From positions 248,001 through 312,000 of the forward strand of contig DATGIF010000019.1 in assembly GCA_035295845.1 (NCBI GenBank): a DNA stretch of 64,000 nt. The letters are read 5' to 3'. Under the pieces are notes generated by a model, which was given only the letters and a program-made list of their open reading frames with translations, was not told the origin of the DNA and searched no databases. Position numbers and translations under genes: made by a program. The DNA comes from Palsa-892 sp035295845 (GTDB lineage: Bacteria > Pseudomonadota > Alphaproteobacteria > Rhizobiales > Xanthobacteraceae). Below are positions 20,117 to 28,069 of the stretch, piece by piece (position 1 is the first letter of the stretch; the number at the start of each line of letters is the position of its first letter).

Positions 20117-20334
20117 ACGGCGCCAAGCAATTGCTCGCCGAGGCGATCGGCGCCGAAATTGCGGCCGTGCCGGAGGCGGCGCGCGTCGGCGCTTTCGAGC
20201 GCTGGGATAGCCTTGCGCATATGCGCCTGATCCTGGCGCTGGAAGAGAAGATCGGCCGCAAGCTTGACCCTGATGAGGCGGTCAAAATCGAGAGCCTCAA
20301 GGATATTGCGGCTCTCCTCGACCGCCGGAGTTAG
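20104..20334 (+). CDS. Acyl carrier protein
   Basis: 76 residues, normal ACP size. The phosphopantetheine attachment site is Ser36 in ERWDSLAHMRLILALEEKIG, followed by the usual helix II-III pattern with KIESLKDIAALL. It is distinct from fatty-acid AcpP (the site is WDSLAH rather than DSLD) and resembles stand-alone carrier proteins of secondary or glycan acylation pathways. It overlaps the GNAT gene by 13 bases and closes the group. Confidence 0.85.
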   Translation: MGELNGAKQLLAEAIGAEIAAVPEAARVGAFERWDSLAHMRLILALEEKIGRKLDPDEAVKIESLKDIAALLDRRS

Positions 20335-20532
20335 TTCCACAACCGGCTTTGTCTGCTCAGTGTAGGAATGATCCCGAACCGGGCTTTTCGGGGGTATTAC
20401 AAAACCTTTGGCGCCGGGTCGTCCATGCTGAATTCCGGGGGTATGTGCCTAAATTGTCACAGCTTCTGCGGCTCAATTGCAGTATACTTTGAGAAGAGTT
20501 CGGGAATCGAAACAACCGGATCGGGGCTTGGG

Positions 20533-21222
20533 ATGAGAAAGCTGCTGCTCGGCGGAGCCGCGATTGCTGCCATCACACTTGCGGTCGAGGGTCCGGCTAT
20601 GGCCGCGCCGCCGCCGGTCTATAATTGGACCGGCTGCTACATCGGCGGCAATGTCGGAGGCGGCTGGGCGCATAAGGATTTCTCGACGGAGCTGAACGGC
20701 GTCTTCACCGGCCACGGGCCGCAAAATGCGTCTGCTATCGTCGGCGGACTGCAGGGTGGCTGCGACTACCAATCCGGAATGTGGGTGTTTGGCGTCCGCG
20801 GGATGTTCGACTGGACGGACATGCACGGCGCCGGCCCATTCATTGCCGGCAAGGGCTATACAACCCAAATTCCGTGGTTTGCGACGGCGACGGGCCGCGT
20901 TGGTTTTCTCACGCAACCCAACCTGCAGATCTTCGTAACAGGTGGCGGCGCGTGGGTGCGCGACCATCACGTGTTCTTCGACCCGGGTCCGTTCGAGTTC
21001 GCGAGCGTCACTCGGAGCGGAGCCCTGGTCGGCGTCGGCGCTGAATGGATGTGGTCTCCTTTTTGGTCAATCACCATCGAATACGATTATATGAGTTTCG
21101 GTAATAAGGCCGTCGTCTTTACCAACATATTCGGGAATACCGGCACCGAGCATATCAAGCAGGACGTCCAAGCGGTACTCGTCAGCCTGAACTATCGCTT
21201 CGGCACTTGGGGCGGGCGCTAG
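20533..21222 (+). CDS. Outer membrane beta-barrel protein, tandem copy 1
   Basis: About 229 residues. Signal peptide MRKLLLGGAAIAAITLAVEG to MAA, then the Omp25/31-like opening YNWTGCYIGGNVGGGWAHKD, alternating beta strands and a closing strand LNYRFGTWGGR. Rhizobial members are small outer membrane barrels of about eight strands. The frame is open to 20368, but ATG 20533 starts the signal peptide. It lies 12 bases before a close paralogue. No transporter or assembly partner is nearby. Confidence 0.85.
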   Translation: MRKLLLGGAAIAAITLAVEGPAMAAPPPVYNWTGCYIGGNVGGGWAHKDFSTELNGVFTGHGPQNASAIVGGLQGGCDYQSGMWVFGVRGMFDWTDMHGAGPFIAGKGYTTQIPWFATATGRVGFLTQPNLQIFVTGGGAWVRDHHVFFDPGPFEFASVTRSGALVGVGAEWMWSPFWSITIEYDYMSFGNKAVVFTNIFGNTGTEHIKQDVQAVLVSLNYRFGTWGGR

Positions 21223-21234
21223 GCGAGGCGGTTG

Positions 21235-21930
21235 ATGAGAAAACTTATGCTCAGCGGTGCTGCGGTAGCGGCCATCACCCTTGCAGTGGATGGTCCCGCG
21301 GAGGCCGCGCCACCCGCCTACAATTGGACCGGCTGCTACATCGGCGCCAATGTCGGCGGCGGCTGGGCGCGTAAGCAATTCACGCCTGGTAGCTTTGGCG
21401 CCTCGGGTGAAGGTTCAGCCGCTCTATCCGATTTCCTCGGCGGCGGACAGTTCGGTTGCGATGTCCAGAGCGGAACGTGGGTCTTCGGCGCCCAGGGCAT
21501 GTTCGATTGGACGAATATGAGCGGGCAGGATCCGTTCTTTCTCGGCAAAGCGTTTGCGACGCGGATACCGTGGTTTGCCACCGCTTCCGGCCGCGTGGGC
21601 TTTCTCGCCCAGCCGTCGTTGCTGATCTTCGTCAGGGGTGGCGCCGCCTTTGCGCACGACGAGCATAAACTTATCGAGTCCCCTTCGACCGTGGATGCCA
21701 CGGGCCATGTGACCCGTAGCGGCTGGCTTGCGAGTGCCGGTTTCGATTGGATGGTCGCGCCCAATTGGTCGGTCACGGTCGAATACGGCTACGTGGGCTT
21801 CGGCACCGACACCGTGCACTTCCAAGGGGTGGGCATATTTCCGAGCTTCAACGAACGCGTCAGCCAGCACATGCAGCTCGCGATCATCAGTCTGAATTAC
21901 CACTTCGGCACATGGGGCAGCAGGCCCTAG
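21235..21930 (+). CDS. Outer membrane beta-barrel protein, tandem copy 2
   Basis: About 231 residues, closely related to the gene just upstream. The signal peptide (MRKLMLSGAAVAAITLAVDG) and first strand (YNWTGCYIGANVGGGWARKQ) are nearly the same, as are RIPWFATASGRVGFLAQPS in the middle and LNYHFGTWGSRP at the end. The central loops differ, the pattern expected after duplication with divergence of surface-exposed loops. GAGG precedes ATG 21235, with TTG 21232 as a less likely start. Confidence 0.85.
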   Translation: MRKLMLSGAAVAAITLAVDGPAEAAPPAYNWTGCYIGANVGGGWARKQFTPGSFGASGEGSAALSDFLGGGQFGCDVQSGTWVFGAQGMFDWTNMSGQDPFFLGKAFATRIPWFATASGRVGFLAQPSLLIFVRGGAAFAHDEHKLIESPSTVDATGHVTRSGWLASAGFDWMVAPNWSVTVEYGYVGFGTDTVHFQGVGIFPSFNERVSQHMQLAIISLNYHFGTWGSRP

Positions 21931-22001
21931 GCCGCTAAAATCCCCACCCGCAGTCATGCGGGTTACCTCATCAGCGCTGAATTTCTATCGACAAAGAAAT
22001 A

Positions 22002-22029
22002 GGGGCCGTGCCCTTTCGAGCCCGGCCCC
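22002..22029 (-). terminator. Probable terminator of the second HU-like gene
   Basis: GGGGCCG at 22002-22008 pairs with CGGCCCC at 22023-22029. On the minus strand the hairpin is followed by TATTTCTTT. It lies about 40 bases beyond the stop of the HU-like gene and could also end the porin transcript from the other side. Confidence 0.5.
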
Positions 22030-22067
22030 GTTAGATGAAAGCCGCGAAAAGCGTCGGCAGCGATTGC

Positions 22068-22361
22068 TTAGATCGCTTCCTTCAATTCCTTGGCGGCGCG
22101 GAAGGCGACTTTCTTGCTCGCCTTGATCTGGATTGGCTCGCCGGTCGCGGGATTGCGTCCCATGCGCGCAGCGCGCTTGCGGACCTGCAAAATGCCGAGA
22201 CCGACCATGCGGATTCGCTCGCCCTTCTTGAGATGACCGACAATCGTCTCGATCAGATCATTGAGCACGGTTTCGGCTTGCTTCTTCGGCATGTCATGCC
22301 GTTCCGCGAGCTTCGCCGCGATGTGCTTCAGCGTCACCGTTGTAGGTTTTCCATTTGCCAT
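22068..22361 (-). CDS. HU-family DNA-binding protein (second, divergent copy)
   Basis: 97 residues. HU/IHF fold with VTLKHIAAKLAERHDMPKKQ, GERIRMVGLGILQVRKRAAR and the arm signature RNPATGEPIQIKASKKVAF. It has a short basic N-terminal addition and differs strongly from the lon-linked HU, so it is probably a specialised nucleoid protein. ATG 22361 follows AAAGGGGG at a slightly long distance of ten bases. Stands alone, convergent with the tandem barrel genes. Confidence 0.9.
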   Translation of the reverse strand: MANGKPTTVTLKHIAAKLAERHDMPKKQAETVLNDLIETIVGHLKKGERIRMVGLGILQVRKRAARMGRNPATGEPIQIKASKKVAFRAAKELKEAI

Positions 22362-22885
22362 GGCTGCACGACCCCCTTTGCGGTTCTAGCGTTGGCAAGC
22401 GCGACTTTCAGCGAGAAGCCATAAGCGATTCGTGGGCGTTTTAGCCATAGAAAGCGAGCCTGAATCCGCAGAAAACGCGCATTTATGGGGCTTTTTACGG
22501 CCTCCGGGTACCGTTTTGCGCATTATGACGGCAAATTTCCGCAGCGCAGCAAGGTTTTACCGGAGAAAATTGCCGTGCTTGGGCACCCCCATAGAGGCAG
22601 CCCGAAGAGAAAACCGGGCTCGTCATGTGGCCGCTTCATCGAATTTGGATTGCTCAAGTTGGAATTGATTGCGCGTCACTCGTGTTCGCGATGGGAGCGG
22701 CGAATGCAGGGTCCGCCGTCACACACCCGACTTCGACTTGCGCGCAGAGGACCGAACACCGGACAGTCCAATAACGATCACGGTGCCAGGCGGCAGCGCG
22801 GTCGATGATGTGCAGGTTGCGCTGGCGAGGGCGGAACGTAATCTTTTTTTAGCCGTTCTCTTGGGCGCGCCATTTTTGCGTTTTC
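22362..22885. other. Gene-poor stretch before tRNA-Asp
   Basis: About 520 bases in which I see no gene. Short open frames exist on the plus strand (for example 22432-22668 and 22669-22911), but they lack ribosome sites and recognisable sequence. The composition is more AT-rich than the surroundings and a run of seven T lies near 22844. It may be a remnant or a regulatory leader. Confidence 0.4.
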
Positions 22886-22914
22886 TTGACTTGCGGTGGT
22901 GTGCGGCTTAAGCG
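22886..22914 (+). promoter_or_regulatory. Promoter of tRNA-Asp
   Basis: TTGACT at 22886-22891, 17 bases, then TAAGCG at 22909-22914. Transcription would begin around 22921, nine bases before the tRNA. The -35 is good and the -10 weak. Confidence 0.5.
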
Positions 22915-22929
22915 AACGCACTCCCGTTA

Positions 22930-23006
<77 letters not shown>

Positions 23007-23040
23007 TTTTTCAAAGCCCTATTTTCCGCAAATAGGCGCC

Positions 23041-23412
23041 ATGAAGCGACGCGGCACTGGCTGCCGACGGTTCATCAGGAAATTCAATACGACGGTCCTG
23101 ATCGTCGCTCTGCTTCTCTTACTCGGCGCAGCGGTCGCGCAGACCGCAAAGGCCGACGAATGTGAGGACAACGCGATCATTACCGTGACCGGATTCGTGG
23201 GCGAGATTTACCCCAACCAAGCAGGGACATGGACGATTCCCGTGGCGCACCCCACGTACAGCTGCATAATCGCTCCCGCTATCATCAGTGAGGATCGCCC
23301 GCCTGACTCCTGTTACGAAGGCGCTAAACTCACTGCCATCATTCGAATTAGCGTCGATGATCTTATCGGGTTTGTATCGCAGAAAGAGTTGATCGAATTA
23401 ACCTGCGAATGA
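23041..23412 (+). CDS. Small exported protein, unrecognised
   Basis: 123 residues. A basic N-terminus (MKRRGTGCRRFIRKFN) and a hydrophobic core (VLIVALLLLLGAAVAQ) ending in TAKA form a signal peptide with cleavage near residue 40. The mature part has about 80 residues and four cysteines (CEDN, YSCII, DSCYE, LTCE), which could form two disulfides in the periplasm. The frame is open back into the tRNA, so ATG 23041 is the sensible start. No family recognised. It starts 34 bases after tRNA-Asp and overlaps only the optional early start of the next frame. Confidence 0.6.
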   Translation: MKRRGTGCRRFIRKFNTTVLIVALLLLLGAAVAQTAKADECEDNAIITVTGFVGEIYPNQAGTWTIPVAHPTYSCIIAPAIISEDRPPDSCYEGAKLTAIIRISVDDLIGFVSQKELIELTCE

Positions 23413-23435
23413 AGGAAACCAGCAGGGGTCTTGGC

Positions 23436-23834
23436 ATGGAAGCGCATTATCACATGGCCGTCTGGATCGATCATCACGAGGCCCGCGTCTTTGGCCTCAA
23501 CGCCGAGCGCTATGACCGCGTTCTCGTGCGCCCGCGCAACGCCGCCGAGCACCTGCATCACAAGGCGAACACCACCGGCAGTGGCCGCACGCCGGAAGAT
23601 CAGGAATTCTATCGCGATGTGGCGAAGGCGATTGCCAGTGCCGGCGCGGTGTTGGTCATGGGGCCCGCGAGCGCCAAGACCGAATTTTTAAAGCATCTGG
23701 AAAAGCACGAGCCGAACTTGTTGCCGAAAATCGCCGGCGTCGAAGGCGCGGACCACATGACGGACGGCGAGGTCGTCGCGCGCGCGCGCAAGCATTTTGG
23801 GCCGGAGCACATGCAGCCCGGGCGCGAGCGCTAG
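23436..23834 (+). CDS. Rhizobial 'translational machinery protein' family (eRF1-like, unknown function)
   Basis: 132 residues. The opening MEAHYHMAVWIDHHEARVFG, then VRPRNAAEHLHHKANTTGSG, and AGAVLVMGPASAKTEFLKHL match a small family annotated in rhizobia as translational machinery protein, apparently from distant likeness to release factor eRF1 domains. Its function is not established. Several His are clustered. ATG 23436 has AGGGG eight bases upstream and is preferred over ATG 23409. The stop TAG shares CTAG with the stop of the convergent dps. Confidence 0.7.
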   Translation: MEAHYHMAVWIDHHEARVFGLNAERYDRVLVRPRNAAEHLHHKANTTGSGRTPEDQEFYRDVAKAIASAGAVLVMGPASAKTEFLKHLEKHEPNLLPKIAGVEGADHMTDGEVVARARKHFGPEHMQPGRER

Positions 23835-24346
23835 CTGCGGCGGCTCGCCTCGAACAGGAACCACGTCCGCCGCTCGGCCTCGTCGATCCAGTTCTCCAGG
23901 AGGCTCGTGGTCGCGACATCGCCTTGCTCGTCGCAAAGGTCGTGCGTCTCGCGCATGAGCGCCGCCAGCTGTTTGTTGTCGTCGCGAAGCTCCGCGAGCA
24001 TGTCCTCGGGCGTTACAAATTCCGCGTCATTGTCGAGCAGGCGCTGCAAGCGGCTGATCTGGCCGATCGAACGCAGCGTCGTGCCGCCGATTTTGCGGGC
24101 GCGCTCGGCGATATCGTCGGTGGTGGCGAAAATCTGCTCGCCCTGTTCGTCGAGCATAAGATGGTAGTCGCGAAAATGCGGCCCCGACATGTGCCAATGA
24201 AAATTCTTCGTCTTCAGATAAAGCGCGAACATATCCGCCAGCAACGCGGTGAGAGCCGCGGAAATATCCCGAATGGCGTTTGGCGAAAAATTCGATGGGG
24301 TCGCGAGCGGCGCTGCCTGGCGTGATTTTACTTCACTACGGCTCAT
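23831..24346 (-). CDS. dps: Dps-type DNA-protecting ferritin
   Basis: 171 residues. Ferritin-like four-helix protein that forms a 12-mer, oxidises and stores iron and protects DNA. The ferroxidase signature between subunits is visible: KTKNFHWHMSGPHFRDYHLM then DEQGEQIFATTDDIAER. ATG 24346 follows AAGGAG at six bases; the open frame beyond it is not used. The N-terminal 25 residues are basic and polar, as in DNA-binding Dps. Its terminal stop interlocks with that of the convergent gene. Confidence 0.92.
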   Translation of the reverse strand: MSRSEVKSRQAAPLATPSNFSPNAIRDISAALTALLADMFALYLKTKNFHWHMSGPHFRDYHLMLDEQGEQIFATTDDIAERARKIGGTTLRSIGQISRLQRLLDNDAEFVTPEDMLAELRDDNKQLAALMRETHDLCDEQGDVATTSLLENWIDEAERRTWFLFEASRRS

Positions 24347-24604
24347 GTCGCTTCTCCTTGCTACACGAGTTAACAATCTGGCTGGCATATTACAGCATCC
24401 GGCCATGATAGTAAGCTGAAGGGAGTAGCCAGCCCCGCCATTGTTCAGACAACTTGCTCTCTATGCTTTGAGTTCCGCCTGTTAAAAAGGCATGCGCCGT
24501 TTGCAAGGAACGGTTTTCCGCCTTGAGCATTGCTATTTCACCGCAAGCCTATTGCGCGGAGCGTCGCGCGGCGATAAGGCGCGTTGGAGGCTGAAAGGAA
24601 TCCT

Positions 24605-25963
24605 ATGTTCGCTGCTCATTTTATTCGCGGGCTCGGCGCGCGATCGTTAATCCGCGCGCTGCTTGCGTTCGCGCTCGTTTTCACGCCGGCGGCGGCCACC
24701 GGTTTGCTGCCGCAAGCGGCGCAAGCGCAAGGCGCGATCGACTTCCATGCCGCGCTCGATGGATACGGGCACTGGGTGCAGCATCCGCGCTGGGGCGAAG
24801 TCTGGGTTCCGGATCAGACGCCGCCCGATTGGCAACCCTACCGCTTGGGCCATTGGGTCTATACCGACGAATGGGGCTGGTACTGGGATTCGGAAGAAGA
24901 TTTTGGCTGGGTCACCTATCACTACGGCCGTTGGGTATTCGACCCCGGCTTCGGCTGGATCTGGATTCCGGGCAATGATTGGGGGCCGGCCTTTGTCGAC
25001 TGGCGGCAGGGCGACGACTTCGTCGGCTGGGCGCCATTGCCGCCCGATGACTATATCGACGACGGTTATGAAAGCCCGGACATCTACATGTTCGTGCGCG
25101 CGGGCGATCTCCTGGCGCCGCGGGCCTATGCCGTTTTTATTCCGGTGCGCGAGCGCTTCGCGTATTACAATCGCAGCTTTCTCGTGAACCGTTCGGTCAG
25201 GTTGCGCGGCGGGCGCATCGCGGTCAATCCGGGCGTGCCGCCGGCGTTTATCGCGCGCGCGAGCGGACGCCCGTTCCATCCGGTGTCGATCGCGCCGGTG
25301 GTGCTCGCGGGTACCGCCGGTGTTGCAGGCGCCGTCGTGATCCGTGACAATTTCCGCGACCGAGAGCGCACGCGCATTGTGGTCCGTGAAACCACCAAGT
25401 TCATTCAGCCGAATGATCATTTCGTGCGGCTCAAGCCGTTGCAGAAAGGCGAGCGGGGACAGCTCGGCGGCAGCACTCCGCTCGCCGCCCGCGGCGTCGG
25501 TATCGAAGTCAAATCGAAAAGTTTCGGCGGCGCGCCGTCAGGCAATACGTTGCAGAACCAAGGCGGGCAGAAACAGTTCACGCCGAATGTGAAAAATCTC
25601 GGTACCAGCGGGAATCAAAGCGGCCAGCAAAAGAACTTCCAAGAGAAGACGTTCCAGCAGCAGGGCGGTCAACAAAACAACCAGCTGAAGACCTTCCAGC
25701 AGCAAGGCGGCCAAAAGACGATTCCGGGTGGTTCGCAGACCTATCAGTACCACCAGCAAAACTTGCAACAACAGCAACAGCAGCAGCAAAAGACCTTCCA
25801 GCAGCAAAACTTCCAGCAAAAAAGCTTTCAGCAGGGTGGCCAGAACAACCAGCCGCATGTTCAGCAGAACGTGCAGCCCCAGGTGAAGCAACAAAACACC
25901 CAGCGCGGCGGCGGGCAGCAGCAAAACAATTCGAGGGGCGACAAGAACAAGCAGCAACAGTGA
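24605..25963 (+). CDS. Exported DUF6600-type protein with Trp-rich repeats and Gln-rich tail
   Basis: About 452 residues. Signal peptide (RALLAFALVFTPAAATG, cleaved near residue 41). Residues 43-150 are Trp/Tyr/Gly-rich with repeated units such as GHWVYTDEWGWYWDS, FGWVTYHYGRWVFDP and FGWIWIPGNDWGP, the pattern of DUF6600. A middle domain of about 150 residues is followed from about 315 by a low-complexity tail of Gln, Asn and Gly with repeats of KTFQQQ / NFQQK and a run of eight Gln. ATG 24605 has AAGGA upstream. Probably periplasmic or surface-located; function unknown. Confidence 0.8.
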   Translation: MFAAHFIRGLGARSLIRALLAFALVFTPAAATGLLPQAAQAQGAIDFHAALDGYGHWVQHPRWGEVWVPDQTPPDWQPYRLGHWVYTDEWGWYWDSEEDFGWVTYHYGRWVFDPGFGWIWIPGNDWGPAFVDWRQGDDFVGWAPLPPDDYIDDGYESPDIYMFVRAGDLLAPRAYAVFIPVRERFAYYNRSFLVNRSVRLRGGRIAVNPGVPPAFIARASGRPFHPVSIAPVVLAGTAGVAGAVVIRDNFRDRERTRIVVRETTKFIQPNDHFVRLKPLQKGERGQLGGSTPLAARGVGIEVKSKSFGGAPSGNTLQNQGGQKQFTPNVKNLGTSGNQSGQQKNFQEKTFQQQGGQQNNQLKTFQQQGGQKTIPGGSQTYQYHQQNLQQQQQQQQKTFQQQNFQQKSFQQGGQNNQPHVQQNVQPQVKQQNTQRGGGQQQNNSRGDKNKQQQ

Positions 25964-26001
25964 CGCGCGGGCCGTTGTTGCGATCTTGATCTGGCGCGGA
26001 A

Positions 26002-27480
26002 TTAGCGGAAGCGCGCGAGCTCGCGGCCGACGCGCTCGATCACGCGCTTCCAATCGCCGAAGTCCGGCTGGCGGAAGAGGCGCGCGTCCGGGTACCAGGG
26101 GCTGTCTTCCCGATCCAGGAGCCAGCGGAAATCGGGCAGGTGTTGCAGCAAAACCCAAACGGGACGGCCGAGGGCGCCCGCAAGATGCACGGTCGAGGTA
26201 TCGACCGAAATAAGGAGATCGACCTGTGCGAGCACGGCCGCGGTGTCGGCGAAATCGTTGAGCGCTCCACCGAGATGCGCGATCTTGGGACGCGTTTGCA
26301 GAAATTCCGCATCGCCCGGGCGCAAATCGCGCTGAATGCTGATCCACTGAACATGATCGAGCGCGAATAACGGCGCGAGATTTTCGAGCGCGATCGAACG
26401 TATGCGATCCTGCTCGTGCGTGGCGCTGCCGGCCCAGGCGATCGCTACGCGCGGTTTATCGCTAGACGGCAGACGCTCTTTCCATTGCTCGAGCCGATCG
26501 CCGGATGCCGTGAGATAGGGGATGCTCGCCGGAATGCTCGCAAGCTCGGTTTTGAAGGCGAGCGGCAGGCTGAGAATCGGGCAGTGGAAATCAAAGGCGG
26601 GAAGTGGCTCGCCGCGCGTAATCACCCCCGAGACGCCATCCATATGCGCGAGCAGCGGTTTCAGCGGCGCCTGAATTTCGAGCACGACGCTTGCGCCGTG
26701 CGCGGCAAGCAGAGGCACATAGCGGACGAACTGGATCGTATCGCCGTATCCTTGCTCGGCATGGATGAGGATCGTTTTGCCCGCAAGCGGCTGATCGCCG
26801 AGCCAAAGCGGCGCACTGAAATTCCTTATTTGCGCCCGCTGTTTTGCCTGCCAGCGCCACTCGTATTTTTCCCAGCCGACGGCAAAATCGCCGAGCAACA
26901 GCCGCGTCATGCCCTCGTTGAAATTGGCCTCGGCATAGGCGGGCTCAAGGGCAAGCGTTGCGGTGAAGCTCTGCAACGCCTCGTCGAAGCGTTTCAGCTC
27001 GTGCAGCACATTGGCGCGGTTATAATGCGCCATGGCATTTTGCGGATCGAGTTCGATGGCGCGATCAAGGTTCTTCAGCGCCTCCTCGCGACGCCCGAGC
27101 CGACAGAGCGAAGCCCCGCGCGTGACAAGCGCCGGCACATAGCCCGGCCGCAGGATGAGCGCGCGATCGAAAAAGGCGATCGCTTCATTGTCGCGCGCAA
27201 GATGCCGCAGCACGGCGCCGTAATTCGAGGCGACCTCGGCCGACGTCGGGTTCGCCTTCATGGCGGCGCCGATGAATTGCAGCGCCTCAACATATTGCCC
27301 GCGCTCAAGGTGGATCGCACCCAGCTGGTGCAATCCTCGCCAGTCGGTTGGATCGTCCTTCAGCACGTCGCGATAGCCGTGCTCCGCCTCGTCGAGGCGG
27401 CCCTGCCGGTGCAACTCCAGGGCGGCGGCAAGCGCGGGCGAAAGGGCGGCGGCCTTTTTTCTCTGTTTGAGCTTGGACAT
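26002..27480 (-). CDS. TPR protein with glycosyltransferase-like C-terminal domain
   Basis: 492 residues. About six TPR units fill residues 15-215 (for example AVLRHLARDNEAIAFFDRAL and MAHYNRANVLHELKRFDEAL). The remaining 270 residues have a GT-B/family 9-like domain with IHAEQGYGDTIQFVRYVPLL, RVAIAWAGSATHEQDRIRSI and DLLISVDTSTVHLAGALGRP. Such proteins are common in Rhizobiales and are presumed glycosyltransferases for proteins or glycans; the target is unknown. Monocistronic, convergent with the Gln-rich protein gene. Confidence 0.85.
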   Translation of the reverse strand: MSKLKQRKKAAALSPALAAALELHRQGRLDEAEHGYRDVLKDDPTDWRGLHQLGAIHLERGQYVEALQFIGAAMKANPTSAEVASNYGAVLRHLARDNEAIAFFDRALILRPGYVPALVTRGASLCRLGRREEALKNLDRAIELDPQNAMAHYNRANVLHELKRFDEALQSFTATLALEPAYAEANFNEGMTRLLLGDFAVGWEKYEWRWQAKQRAQIRNFSAPLWLGDQPLAGKTILIHAEQGYGDTIQFVRYVPLLAAHGASVVLEIQAPLKPLLAHMDGVSGVITRGEPLPAFDFHCPILSLPLAFKTELASIPASIPYLTASGDRLEQWKERLPSSDKPRVAIAWAGSATHEQDRIRSIALENLAPLFALDHVQWISIQRDLRPGDAEFLQTRPKIAHLGGALNDFADTAAVLAQVDLLISVDTSTVHLAGALGRPVWVLLQHLPDFRWLLDREDSPWYPDARLFRQPDFGDWKRVIERVGRELARFR

Positions 27481-27566
27481 CGCGGGCTCGAATCGCCTGG
27501 ACCGGGTTTACGACCGTATCGCGCGCTTCAACCTTTGCGAAAGTCCGGCAGGCGCATTCGGCGGCC

Positions 27567-27595
27567 TTGCTTAGCGTTCTAGCGTGGGTTAAGCC
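27567..27595 (+). promoter_or_regulatory. Possible promoter of the nuo operon
   Basis: TTGCTT (27567-27572), 17 bases, then TAAGCC (27590-27595) in the 223-base gap before nuoA. The -35 is fair and the -10 poor. No operator or other signal could be read in this gap. Confidence 0.3.
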
Positions 27596-27703
27596 CTAAG
27601 GGTCTTTCGAATTATCGCGATTTGCGGGGTCGGAAGGCGCCCCCCTAGAGACCAAAACCACGCCACGGGGGCGGTGCCGGGAGAGTGCCCGCGCGAGGCC
27701 CCC

Positions 27704-28069
27704 ATGGATGCCCTGGTCCAGGATTATCTGCCCGTCATCGTGTTCATTGGGGTGGCGACCGTAATCGGGCTTGCGCTTCTGATTTCACCCTTCCTGGTCG
27801 CCTTTTCGCGACCTGATCCCGAGAAACTTTCGGCCTATGAGTGCGGCTTCAACGCCTTCGACGACGCGCGTATGAAGTTCGACGTGCGCTTCTACCTCGT
27901 CGCGCTCCTGTTCATCATTTTCGATCTCGAAGTCGCATTCCTGTTTCCTTGGGCGATTACCTTCGGGGAACTCGGCGCTTTCGGGTTCTGGGCGATGATG
28001 GTCTTCCTTGCGGTGCTCACGATCGGCTTTATCTATGAGTGGAGGAAGGGAGCTCTGGAATGGGATTGA
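27704..28069 (+). CDS. nuoA: NADH-quinone oxidoreductase subunit A
   Basis: 121 residues with three membrane helices. It contains the conserved loop [20 protein letters not shown], with the Cys that faces the quinone site region, and the helix [15 protein letters not shown]. First gene of a 14-subunit complex I operon. ATG 27704 was chosen over 27674 because it matches the family N-terminus. It overlaps nuoB by ten bases. Confidence 0.96.
   Translation: MDALVQDYLPVIVFIGVATVIGLALLISPFLVAFSRPDPEKLSAYECGFNAFDDARMKFDVRFYLVALLFIIFDLEVAFLFPWAITFGELGAFGFWAMMVFLAVLTIGFIYEWRKGALEWD

Noticed and set aside
22432..22911. Short plus-strand frames in the gap before tRNA-Asp
   Set aside because: No Shine-Dalgarno, no known motif and an odd composition; not supportable as genes.
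25740..25840. CAG/CAA-rich DNA repeats suspected of being a CRISPR-like or tandem array
   Set aside because: They are triplet repeats encoding the Gln-rich tail, in frame with the gene; there are no spacers.
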